A DNA stretch of 64,000 bases from Dendrophyllia cribrosa (taxonomy: Eukaryota > Cnidaria > Anthozoa > Scleractinia > Dendrophylliidae): contig JAJLRJ010000007.1 of the NCBI GenBank assembly GCA_024195265.1, forward strand, positions 7,399,058 to 7,463,057, in the 5' to 3' direction. How positions within the stretch are numbered: the first letter of the stretch is position 1; each line of letters begins with the position of its first letter. The position numbers were made by a program, and so were the translations under genes. Below the pieces are notes generated by a model that had not been told where the DNA came from, did not search any database, and was given only the letters and a program-made list of their open reading frames with translations. Positions 55,471-64,000 of the stretch are shown piece after piece.

Positions 55471-56269
55471 GCGTGGAAGCCGGAACCTAAATCCTCTTGG
55501 ATTACCTTACTAGGAGCGAAATCCCAAGAAGTGGGCTTTGGTTTTTCCTACGAAAGAGAAACGGATATCCGTACAGTCGTTGCATGCCTGTATCTGGCTG
55601 GAATGACGGGGTTATATCATAGCTAGAAATTTAATGTGGATTTAAACTACGTTCTGGAAATCACACTTTATATTTCTTTGGCTCTTTCTAACCCCCAACA
55701 TTTATGAATCTATGATATAGCCTAAATGAGGCCATAAGAAAAGGGTTAGTTTTTAAAGAAACCGTAATATTAGAAATGCGTTTGTTTACGGCTTTAACAT
55801 AGTTGTGGCTTCACGACTATAAAAAAAAACCGAAATGTTGTTCCAAATTAAATTTTTGGCTAAGCCGTTGAAGAACTTGAAAAACAGAAACTTGATGAAG
55901 GTTTCAGTAGCAGGGCCAAAAGTCACAAAAACGGTTATAGTCCGGAAGATAAGGGGTAAAATTGTTCAAAATGTGATACAAGTGCCAAAATTGGTCTGCA
56001 TAGTCCTTTGGCCATAAGAAATAAAATAAAAGCAAGACCCATCTCGGATCTTGCCTTTTACGCAAATAAATGGTCTTACAAATTCTCATATAAGGTTTGT
56101 ATGGAAAACCACAGGGTACCCAACTTCTGAAAAAATGGAAACGCTTCATTTAGCTTATTACGGTCTAAATTATTATTGTATAGTTTGCAGTGAAATAACA
56201 TCTTTAATTATTTTTTCCAGTAGGATTATTTCTCTATAGATTTCATCGTAAAACTTACCAATTTGAAGG

Positions 56270-58444
56270 TCATTCTTGGTAGCAACTTCCTGCACAGGAA
56301 CACAGGGCAGTGCAAGGCAGGTTTGCTTTCGTACATTTACAAAGTCCACGGCAGGCCCTTTTACAACCGCATTTTATCAGTTCGCTGCAAGCCTTTGATG
56401 CCTCATCTAGCATAGTCCACCTCGGAGACCAGCCTTCTGGTGATTGTTGCCAACCCCACTCTGACGGACTTGGGAGTTCCTGCATAGGTTCCAGCGCTTG
56501 ACCCCATACATGACCTGCTTGATAGGCTGCTCTGTTAACGTGCTGTTCAAGGGCGGCTTGCGTTGGCGGAATATTTTCAATACTTCTATTGCCTTGTGCA
56601 AATAAAGCTTGTCTGGCTTCGTTGACTGTCTGTTGAGCGCACGTTCGGCTATACATTACAACAACAAATCGCTCCAAGAGACGACATTGTTCCTCAGAAA
56701 CAGTTTCTTGTGGAGATGACAACACTTGAAAGGTTTCAGTGACTTCAGGATTCGACTTCCAAGCTTGAAAAGCTGTCTTTTTTCCTTTACCGGAAAGGTA
56801 TGACACAGTGTCACACCCTGTGACAGCATGAAAAAATGGGAGGGCTTCACACTGCTGTTGAGTTAGACAGTTGGCGACCTTGTGGACTGGTATATATCTG
56901 AAATGGTTACCAACTCCAAAGGCAATCCACAGCTCTTGTAGATCCAGCTGTTTTGCATGCGCTATGGCAAGTACCACAACATCAGTGTCAACCGTCCTGA
57001 TCAGGACCTTTTTAAGACCTCTGGCTGATGCGTGCTTCACATGGATGAAGATCCTTGTGTCCGCCTCCTCGTGGTTGCAGGGGGTAAGACCTTCTGTCTC
57101 TACTGGAGAAGAGCTGAGCACGTCAATACCAGATGTAGTGATAACCTCCACCCCTGGCAGCTGGATTGCAGTCACACTCTCTGCTAAGTATTGAAACAGC
57201 TCGTTTTTGTTTTCGTCTGATCGCAGAAAGCTCTTCCAGTTGCCTGGAATGGATGCATTATCGCACACGCGTATTCGGACTCCCGATCCTCTCGTCTCCC
57301 TTGTGCTTCTTTTTAAGCTGTTCTCGAAGTATCGATCCCATATCAAATCTACTCTCTTGACATTCTGGGCTTGTTTGATGACATAATCAAGAAATACAGT
57401 TGCGTAGTCCTTAAATGTCTTAGACTTCCCAGGTTGTAGCATGTTAACAATCGCAGCAGCATCAAAGACTTTGACATCGACGTCTGGACGCTCTACTGTA
57501 GTCGAAGCTTCAAGTACCTGGACTTAGTCTGATTTTTGTCCAGAACGCATTTTGCCAGCGCAAGAAAGTGAGGGGGGACTGGCATGATTTTCATGTTTGA
57601 AAAATTCTTGAAGATTACCTTCTCTTGCTTGACACGCGATGTAGAGCCTTGCAAACAGATTGCAGTCGTTCTTAAGTGCTGAAATTTGATTTCTTGTCTT
57701 GTTACTTGCTGACTTTTCTGTTGTTCCAAACAGCGGAAGCTTGTTTAGATGGATGGTATCAGTTATTGCTTTGGAGCATTTAACCAGCCTCTCTTCTACA
57801 AACTGATCATACTGAGACTGTCCCTTTTGCTTAGCTGTTTTGATCGCTTGGACGACACATTCCGGCATAACTTGCTTTGTATCCAGCGCAATCAGTTGGG
57901 TGCTATCTTCCATAAAAGGGTTTCCCATTTCCTCAAGTACACTGATAAGTCCTTGGACATCGTTGGAAAAGGCCTTTTGGACGGATGGTACTTGCTCGTG
58001 ATGACGTTTGTCAGAAGGTTTTGTGGCTTCAAAGGTAGACTCAAACTCGTTTACCACCCGTGCGGTTTCAGGCCCAGCTACCATCCAGCACCTAAGGGCA
58101 GATGGACTTTCTGTGAGACCTACAGCTCCTCCATCGCCTTTGATTGCCTCGTTCTGCTGTTCGTGGTTATGGTCTAACGCGATCAACGAGAAGAAGTGCT
58201 GAGTTTTCTGAACTACAAATTTCCCCCGAACAAATTCAGCAAACACTGAGGGAAGCTTTTCTTTCAGCATCATCATGTCCCGTATGTGTACTGGCAGCCA
58301 TCTGGAGTAGTTATACAAGTCCAGTGCAAACATCCAGGGTGTTAGTTTGCTAAGAGCTTCAACATAAAGGTGGAAGTTTCCCTCTCTGATGGATCTGACA
58401 AACTCTAAAACAGTCAGCTCGAGCTCTAGTACTGTTGCCCAGAA
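56270..58444 (-). pseudogene. Transposon ORF exon 2: XPG/FEN-like nuclease and CXC tail, one in-frame stop
   Basis: The acceptor 'atttcag' joins in frame to exon 1 after a 117-bp intron. The frame runs 725 codons to TGA 56270-56272 but has one TAA at 57524-57526 (codon 307 of the exon, after GQKSD). The same frame continues at once with VQVLEASTTVERPDVDV and no other break. After the stop come RVDLIWDRYFENSLK, HEEADTRIFIH, VDTDVVVLAIA and HAVTGCDTVSYLSGKGKKTA. These match the order of acidic motifs and the helix-hairpin-helix-type Gly-Lys loop in XPG/FEN nucleases. The end (CGCKRACRGLCKC, then CTALCSCAGSC) is a CXC/tesmin-like cysteine cluster. Probably a recently inactivated copy. Confidence 0.82.
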
Positions 58445-58561
58445 CTGAAATTGTGGGTGATCATCTCTCTTCTTTTAAACCCATGTTGAAAAATCAACAT
58501 CGCAAGAGCTACGGCTTTCTGTGTATTTTTTCTGTAATATATACAGAGCGCAGGCACTTAC

Positions 58562-60781
58562 TTGATGGGCATAGCGAGATCTTGTAATATGGGCAGCTCT
58601 CAGAATACCATCAGCTCTTCCTCTAGTCGTAATATCAGCTTGCACCAATGCACTGTCCCACCCGCTATTGTCCAACAAGTGCCCCACCATTTTCAACGAA
58701 GCCATTTCTACATGCAAGCCACCCATCATTACAACATATTTTTCTTCTCCGTACAAATCGGCTTTCTCCCACTGGATTTGCTTTGCAATAGCAAACAATG
58801 GTTGGTCCATAGCTATTACAGGTGTTTGGTTGGGGTTAACATAAGCAACTGCTTCTTTAGCGATCTTCATTGAATGCTGGATCATGGCCACTGTATGAGC
58901 ATTTTCATCAAAGAGTGGTAAAAGCCCAGTAATTGCCTGGGATCGTGGTGCATTGGACTCCAGCGAAGCAAAGTGGGCTGACCAAGAGATGTAGTCTTCC
59001 TTGTCCAGTTTGTCCTTTTCTAACAACCCTTCGACTTTATCCAGCCATTGAAATTCCGATTCCATGCCTTCACCGATCAAATCTGTTGCAGGTTTTGCAG
59101 TTCTACACCCCTTTGGAACGTAACAATCCTTCTTCTCTTGCACCGCTACAGGTTGAATATCTGTGTACGATTCTGGCAGTTCGGTCACTGTTTTCTTCTT
59201 TGGGGAATCAGAACTGATTACCACCCGATCTCTTGCAATGCCTTCTGTGTCGGTACTTGGGTGCTGAGTAAGTGAGATAGCAGTTCCATGGAACGAATCT
59301 TTCGCTGTACGTGCAGTAGGATTGTGGTCGATGTTGTCCACGCTAGCAGTGGTGAACACAGACTTCTTTAACTTTGAGGGGCACACAACCCCTTCTTCTT
59401 CAAATTGTGCGCAAATAGCGTTTCCTAAATCTGCAGATATTTGCATAACCCTGTCATAGGAGATGGACAACCCCATTCTATAAAACTTATCGACTAACTT
59501 CTTCTTGCGTGTTTCAGCATGAAGAAGAAGTCCTACATAGATTGCCAATGGCGTCTCCCTCGTCAAGCTATGTCGGGTTGCCGTACTTTCAGATGTAGGA
59601 TTTCTCTGACGTTTGACTGCATTAAATATCAAAAGCTGAGAGAGCACAAGGGCAACGTTTATCCCCACTTCCTGACTGTTTTGGTTCTTAATGTTAGGCC
59701 CTTCTAATATCATGTTCACTAAAGCTAACAGAGATTTAGGAACCGCTTGGTGATGACAGTCAGACTCAAATGATCCATTAAATTGCTGCTGCTTAGTGAG
59801 CATCTCTTTCCTGACAAATGTGGCAGCTTTAGCTAAATGGATAGCTTCTGCATCATAATCATAGTCCTGAGCAAACTGCAAAGCTGCACTGATGTCGCTT
59901 GAAAAAGCAAGCTTTACCTCCTTCCCCTCGCTATATTCACGGAGATCAGGCAACTGTGAGAGCAGTCGCTCCTTCAGCCTTGTGGAATTTACCCGCTCGG
60001 GAACATAAGCTCCAAGTTGCTCAAGTCTGGAGGAGTAAAGCTTTGACAAATCGGACAGCTTAAAAACTGTTTGGTTAGCATTGTCCTCAATGTATGAAAC
60101 TAACTCAGCTAAAGCAATGGCTTCAAGGGAGACTTGAGGGGTGTTATCTGCTTCCTCTTTAGGTGAAATACTTCTTAGAAGATTGTATAGGCCAGCAAGA
60201 CATCCTGCATGATAGTATGCATCGATAGCAGGCAAATCACCGGCTGCAAGTTTTGTTAAAAGCCTTCGGTCCTGTAGTTTTGTAGCGGCTGCTCTGACAT
60301 TGCTGTCGAGTGAAAGAGTAGCTGCTCTGCGAAGATTATCTCCAGTTTCATTACAAAAGAAACATGTTTGTTGAGATTCTGCTGTTACGTCTTTGGGTGA
60401 TTTAACGAAACTAGTGCGACGAGTCTTAACAGGACTCGGCGCTTCAGAACTTTCAACCGAGCTGTCCTCAAGTTTTCTCTTCTGAGCTCTCTGAAGCTTA
60501 AGAGTGCTGCATTTGTTGGAGCAAGATTTGTGCCATTTTGCTTCATGATCTTTTAACGTTTGTTCTATTCCATTTCCCTCATCGAGGCTCGACAATGGGA
60601 CTTCAATGGGCACTTCACCGATCTCGCGAAATTGATTCAAATTGTCTGCCAAACTTTTGTACCCTGAGCCGTAGTTTTTTCGAGTACTATTAGAAGGACA
60701 CACTAACTTTTCCTCCGTTTCTTTTTCACATAAAGCACACAAATTCCAGTTCTTTTCTGCCCTTACCTGACCAGTTTCCAT
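58562..60781 (-). CDS. Transposon ORF exon 1: zinc-finger and transposase-like region
   Basis: 740 codons from ATG 60781 (METGQVRAEKNW); an in-frame ATG at 60841 would add 20 residues. The N-terminus holds two Cys/His clusters (CALC and C, then WHKSCSNKC; CFFCNE, then YYHAGC), a plausible DNA-binding zinc finger. A central part carries SVDNIDHNPTA, and the C-terminal part PVIAMDQPLFAIAKQIQW and GGLHVEMASLK. The spaced Asp, Asp and Glu in these conserved-looking blocks could be a DDE-type catalytic triad, but that is inference. It ends RYAHQ|gtaagt. The frame is intact for the whole exon. Confidence 0.82.
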
Positions 60782-60833
60782 AATCCAAGATCCAAAACAC
60801 TGCAAGTTTCGAGCACGTTGTTGTTCGCAAGCT

Positions 60834-60902
60834 AAAATCAACCAGGCGCTACTGACAAAATCAACCAGGCGCTACTGACAAAATCAACCAGGCACTACTT
60901 GC
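60834..60902. repeat. Three tandem 23-bp units upstream of the transposon ORF
   Basis: 'aaaatcaaccaggcgctact' plus 'gac' occurs three times in a row (last unit slightly changed), just upstream of the ORF within the transposon. It could be transposase-binding sites or promoter elements; inferred only. Confidence 0.8.
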
Positions 60903-61449
60903 TGAGTGTCAACATCAACTAAAGATATATCCCGGGCAACAGGGAGGCCAGATTAAAAAACAAATTGATAGAATTGACAAAATTAACCGTTTCAAATTAA
61001 AAAAGCAGCCTTTCCGCTTGTTTTATCGTGAATTCAGAGTGTCCAAGCCAAGAAATTAAATAAGCATGAGCCCGCTGTCTCAAACCGCTGACCTCATATT
61101 AAAATTCCCAAAATACCGGCTTGGGGAGAAAGATCCAGCTGGGGTCTTGCTTTTATTTTAATCTACATGTTTAAAGCTACATTTACTGAAAGTTTCATAC
61201 TTGTATCACAATTTGAACAATTCCGCGATTTTTTGTCCCTTATCTCCCGGACTATTACTAAGTATTTCAGACTGGTCTCGAATCACGAACTTTTGTGAAA
61301 ATCAAAGCTATTAGCTATTGTTCTTTTTAAAAGTCAAGAGCGTTAACTATTTATTTAAACAGGATGCATGAACAATAATTACACTTTCATTTGCTTTCAA
61401 TTAAATGTCGAATTCCTTTTTTGCTGAAATTTGGGTGGATTTGAGGCAT

Positions 61450-61622
61450 GGGTGTCAGTAAAACGCGGGGTTGGGGCCGGGGTCGGGGTGGGATTAGGTC
61501 TACGATTAGGTATGGGAATAGTGTTAGGATTTAAGGTAAAGGAATTATATTTAATCCCATACCTAATCCTAGACCTAATCCCACCCGACCCCCGGCCCCG
61601 ACCCCGCGTTTTACTGACACCC
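61450..61622. mobile_element. GGGTGTCAGTAAAACGCGGG fold-back MITE, 9-bp TSD TTGAGGCAT
   Basis: GGGTGTCAGTAAAACGCGGG and CCCGCGTTTTACTGACACCC are nearly perfect inverted ends, continuing as long GC-rich arms ('ggggccggggtcgggg', 'gggattaggtc'). TTGAGGCAT flanks both sides (61441-61449 and 61623-61631). The 9-bp TSD suggests Mutator-type mobilisation. Confidence 0.9.
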
Positions 61623-61747
61623 TTGAGGCATTTGCTTCTTGGTGTTGGTAATCAGTATAACCGTTGCATTGGGAAACTTCACGACTAAAAACAGGTTGAG
61701 CAGTTAATTTCATCGGTTTGTTTATGTTGAGAGTAATGAAGCTTTTT

Positions 61748-61777
61748 AAAGTGGATATTTATTTAAATATCCACTTT
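61748..61777. repeat. 30-bp AT-rich hairpin
   Basis: 'aaagtggatatttatt' and 'aaatatccacttt' form a perfect stem with a tiny loop. Confidence 0.7.
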
Positions 61778-61847
61778 TCGTTATCAACGGCTTTTTGCCG
61801 AGATCATGCATCGCGTCGATCCGTCTACCAGTGTGTACCTAATCGGA

Positions 61848-61929
61848 TAGCCTGCGAATGCAGCCGCCTCTCATCGCTCCAGGCCGCAAGAGGCGTTCGC
61901 GCGAGAGAGGCGGCTGTATTCGCAGGCTA
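61848..61929. mobile_element. TAGCCTGC fold-back MITE with 9-bp TSD CTAATCGGA
   Basis: TAGCCTGCGAATGCAGCCGC and GCGGCTGTATTCGCAGGCTA are inverted ends, flanked by CTAATCGGA (61839-61847 and 61930-61938). At 82 bp it shares ends and TSD length with 13164-13348, defining the family. Confidence 0.9.
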
Positions 61930-62198
61930 CTAATCGGATTATTAAAAAAAAACCTTGAAATTTGTCGTAAATATAATCAGTGTTATTTTAAATCGCATTA
62001 AGGTCGCAAGCAAATACTTAGAGTCGTTGCTGCATTAAATCATCTGACCGATGACAATTACGGCATAAAAACGGCATAGTAGCTTTCTTAACCGTGTCGT
62101 TTGTCACTGCTTTCAAGGCCTAACTCCACTCAAGAAAATTAAACACGACTGATAAAAGATGAGCTCAAAAAAATAAATTTATCGCACATTTAAAACAT

Positions 62199-62237
62199 TA
62201 TTAGCCTGCGGGTGAGAAAGCTTGCTTGCAGGCTATT
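62199..62237. mobile_element. Miniature TAGCCTGC remnant
   Basis: TAGCCTGCGGGTGAGAAAGC followed within a few bases by TTGCAGGCTA: the two family ends with almost no body. A TSD is not clear, although 'ttaaaacatt' occurs on both sides. Confidence 0.5.
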
Positions 62238-62444
62238 TAATATTAAAACATTTATAGCGGAAGGAGGAGTGCCGTGCCATAAATTAATGGCCCGCGTGCC
62301 AAAATTTCGGAGCGCCGTACCCAAACTGTTCGTCTGATAAGCTCCTGTCGTCATGTAAACCGGGTTAAAGGTTTGAATGATTTTAATATATTAGCTAAGA
62401 CGTAACGTTTACCAAAGAACCTTTGGCTACTTGACTGTATTTTA

Positions 62445-62575
62445 TTTAACTCCCAAGAACGCCAAACATCAAAATCAAGAAAAATCCCAAATTTATTAAA
62501 TTTTGTAAAATATCGAAAAGAAAAACAAATGGTACCATGCAAAAGTACTAATTGGTCACATGCACAATAGACTCT
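62445..62575. mobile_element. Partial TTAA-family MITE
   Basis: 'ttaactcccaagaacgccaa', 'aaacaaatggtaccatgcaa' and 'ggtcaca' match the left two thirds of 49478-49691; the right end is absent. Confidence 0.7.
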
Positions 62576-62773
62576 AGCGGAATCCGGCTTACCAAAAGTG
62601 AAAAAATAAGAGGAAAAGAGAAGAGAGAACAGACTCAGACCGAAACCGACAGTTCATTTTAATATCTCAAATCAGAATGTGACAAATGTGAAACAAAAAT
62701 TTGAAATTATGAACGTGAAATCAGTTAGATAAGAGTTACGGAGCAGTTTTTCAATGTGTTGTTGTTTGTCTTA

Positions 62774-63757
62774 CCCTGGGTGCCAGAGGTTTTTTTTTAG
62801 TGAAAACCGGAGAGTTTGTCCGTCTCGCGAGCTTCTTCTAACCGTTTATGCAAGGTGCGTTTATGCGGTTAATTTTACTCGTGATACGTTCAGAGAACGG
62901 CAGGCTCTGGATCCAGGGTGCGTTTGTCTATCAGGGTCTTATAATAAGTGTTTTGAAACAATGATTCATTGAGCTTTGCATGGTTGATTTTGGCGTTGTG
63001 GCGATCGATTATCTTATCAGTGTGCTGATAAACTGATTAGTCTAGGAAATGTTTTTTTTTTCATATTATCGGGTCTGTTGTTTCAGGCCACACCGGTCAA
63101 TTTTAATATAGCAGCTTTAGCTACACGTTCTACACGCACGTTTCGATTAACGACATTTATTTTGCTTTCATGGAATCTCGCGAGCAATTAAACAAATAAA
63201 ACAAGACTGACGGAAACAAATTACCGCGTGACTGGAACAGAAAGCTGATTCGCTCAGCTTTGTTTCTTGACTTTCTTGGCTTCAAGCCTGAGCCGTTTAT
63301 CACTTAGAAAGCTTAGGGTTGGGCCGATATAACTGATAAAATACAATAATGCAAGTGCACCTTATTTAAATATTTACAACTAAATTGCTAAGACAAATTT
63401 TTGTCTAACAAAATATGTGAAAGGTAGCTTTAGTATTGCAAAATTTGCGAAGTTTTAGAAATTTAAAGTTCACCCAAGGAAACGCGAGAAAATCTGCGGT
63501 TAAAAATTAACTTGTTTTTGCTTTAGCGACTTCAACTTTCTTGTGAGCTATCTTTTGTAATGATATTAAACAGAACAATAACAAAACAAAACTTAAAACA
63601 GGTAGATATGTTTGTTTGCGACAAAGCTGGCAACGTTACACCACACAGGTCAGTATTTGCGTCTCCCTCGTGTTACACGTCTCTCAGATATCATATTTTC
63701 GCCGACTCACGAAAGCGTGTCGCGAGAGAACCTCTGGTAGATCTCTAATACCCAGGG
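62774..63757. mobile_element. TA-flanked TIR element CCCTGGGT..CCAGAGGTT
   Basis: TA|CCCTGGGTGCCAGAGGTTTT at the left and 'aacctctggtagatctctaa' followed by TACCCAGGG|TA at the right. The inverted repeat continues into 'tctcgcga' motifs. At 984 bp there is no transposase frame. The TA may be a target site or part of the TIR. Confidence 0.65.
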
Positions 63758-63759
63758 TA

Positions 63760-64000
63760 GCATTTGCGATATGTTGCATACTTTCACTTGAATTTATAAA
63801 CTTAATTAGACATCGTTTTGTTGTGACTTATTTTTGTTTGATTCCATACTGACATTAAGACACATTAAGGGCACTACTACTACTATAACTATTAATATTA
63901 TATATTCAATGCGTATTACTAAAAGTAGATGCAAAGAACACTGATTCAATGTTTTCGAAAACGCTTGGAATGGCGTTGTTCTGTTTTTCCATACCATTTT
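63760..64000. other. No feature seen at right edge
   Basis: AT-rich sequence to the window end; nothing supported. Confidence 0.5.

Larger units (their letters stand above)
55938..61254 (-). mobile_element. 5.3-kb Academ-like DNA transposon with XPG-nuclease ORF, TSD TTA
   Basis: The left end TAGTCCGGAAGATAAGGG and the right end CCCTTATCTCCCGGACTA are inverted repeats flanked by TTA (55935-55937 and 61255-61257). Inverted similarity continues inward for about 150 bp: 'ttgttcaaaatgtgatacaa' and 'aataaaagcaagaccc' near the left, their inverses near the right. The unit carries one minus-strand gene in two exons (60781-58562 and 58444-56270) coding zinc fingers, a transposase-like core, an XPG/FEN-type nuclease and a Cys-rich tail. 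From recall of family descriptions, this layout and a 3-bp TSD fit the Academ superfamily (XPG-bearing branch). That label is an inference; TIRs, TSD and domains are seen directly. Confidence 0.8.

Noticed and set aside
56871..57194. Plus-strand ORF inside the transposon gene
   Set aside because: Antisense shadow of the nuclease-coding exon.

Overview
This window is eukaryotic DNA, most likely from an anthozoan cnidarian and probably a stony coral. The evidence is intron-rich genes with GT-AG junctions, animal-only families (a fibrillar collagen, a NAB transcriptional corepressor), an intronless-type class A GPCR remnant, AT-rich intergenic DNA and a very high density of short inverted-repeat transposons. 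The species call is an inference; nothing here names the organism. No CRISPR array, operon or prokaryotic feature is present.

Layout. (1) 122-9658, + strand: the 3' part of a fibrillar collagen gene, with nine Gly-X-Y exons (five of exactly 54 bp), a C-telopeptide and a complete C-propeptide (COLFI). (2) About 9.9-26 kb: gene-poor, filled with homopolymer tracts, a TCAG-type satellite, a degenerate 20-bp 'gttgacgagagcg' array, and nested TIR elements. (3) 26.86-28.24 kb: a decayed class A GPCR pseudogene. (4) 28.9-31.4 kb: a 5'-truncated, frameshifted LINE. (5) 31.8-32.6 kb: two TIR elements. (6) 32.94-35.46 kb, - strand: the two 3' exons of an SLC25 mitochondrial carrier. (7) 37.78-47.81 kb, + strand: a complete six-exon NAB gene (539 aa), its introns full of mobile elements. 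(8) 47.8-55.9 kb: gene-free and repeat-rich. (9) 55,938-61,254: a 5.3-kb DNA transposon with matching TIRs and a TTA duplication. It carries a two-exon, - strand ORF with zinc fingers, a possible DDE-like core, an XPG/FEN-like nuclease module and a Cys-rich tail, broken by one in-frame TAA. (10) 61.4-64 kb: more MITEs.

The collagen acts in the extracellular matrix, NAB as a nuclear corepressor of EGR-type factors, and the carrier in the inner mitochondrial membrane. They share no pathway and look like ordinary chromosomal neighbours. The most notable content is the mobile DNA: at least eight elements have both TIRs and target-site duplications (TSDs) readable by eye (TTA, TTAA, TA, 6-bp, 8-bp and 9-bp classes), several are nested so that relative age can be read, and the XPG-nuclease transposon is nearly intact. 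All coordinates, frames and repeats were read by hand; family assignments rest on recognisable motifs, not on searches.
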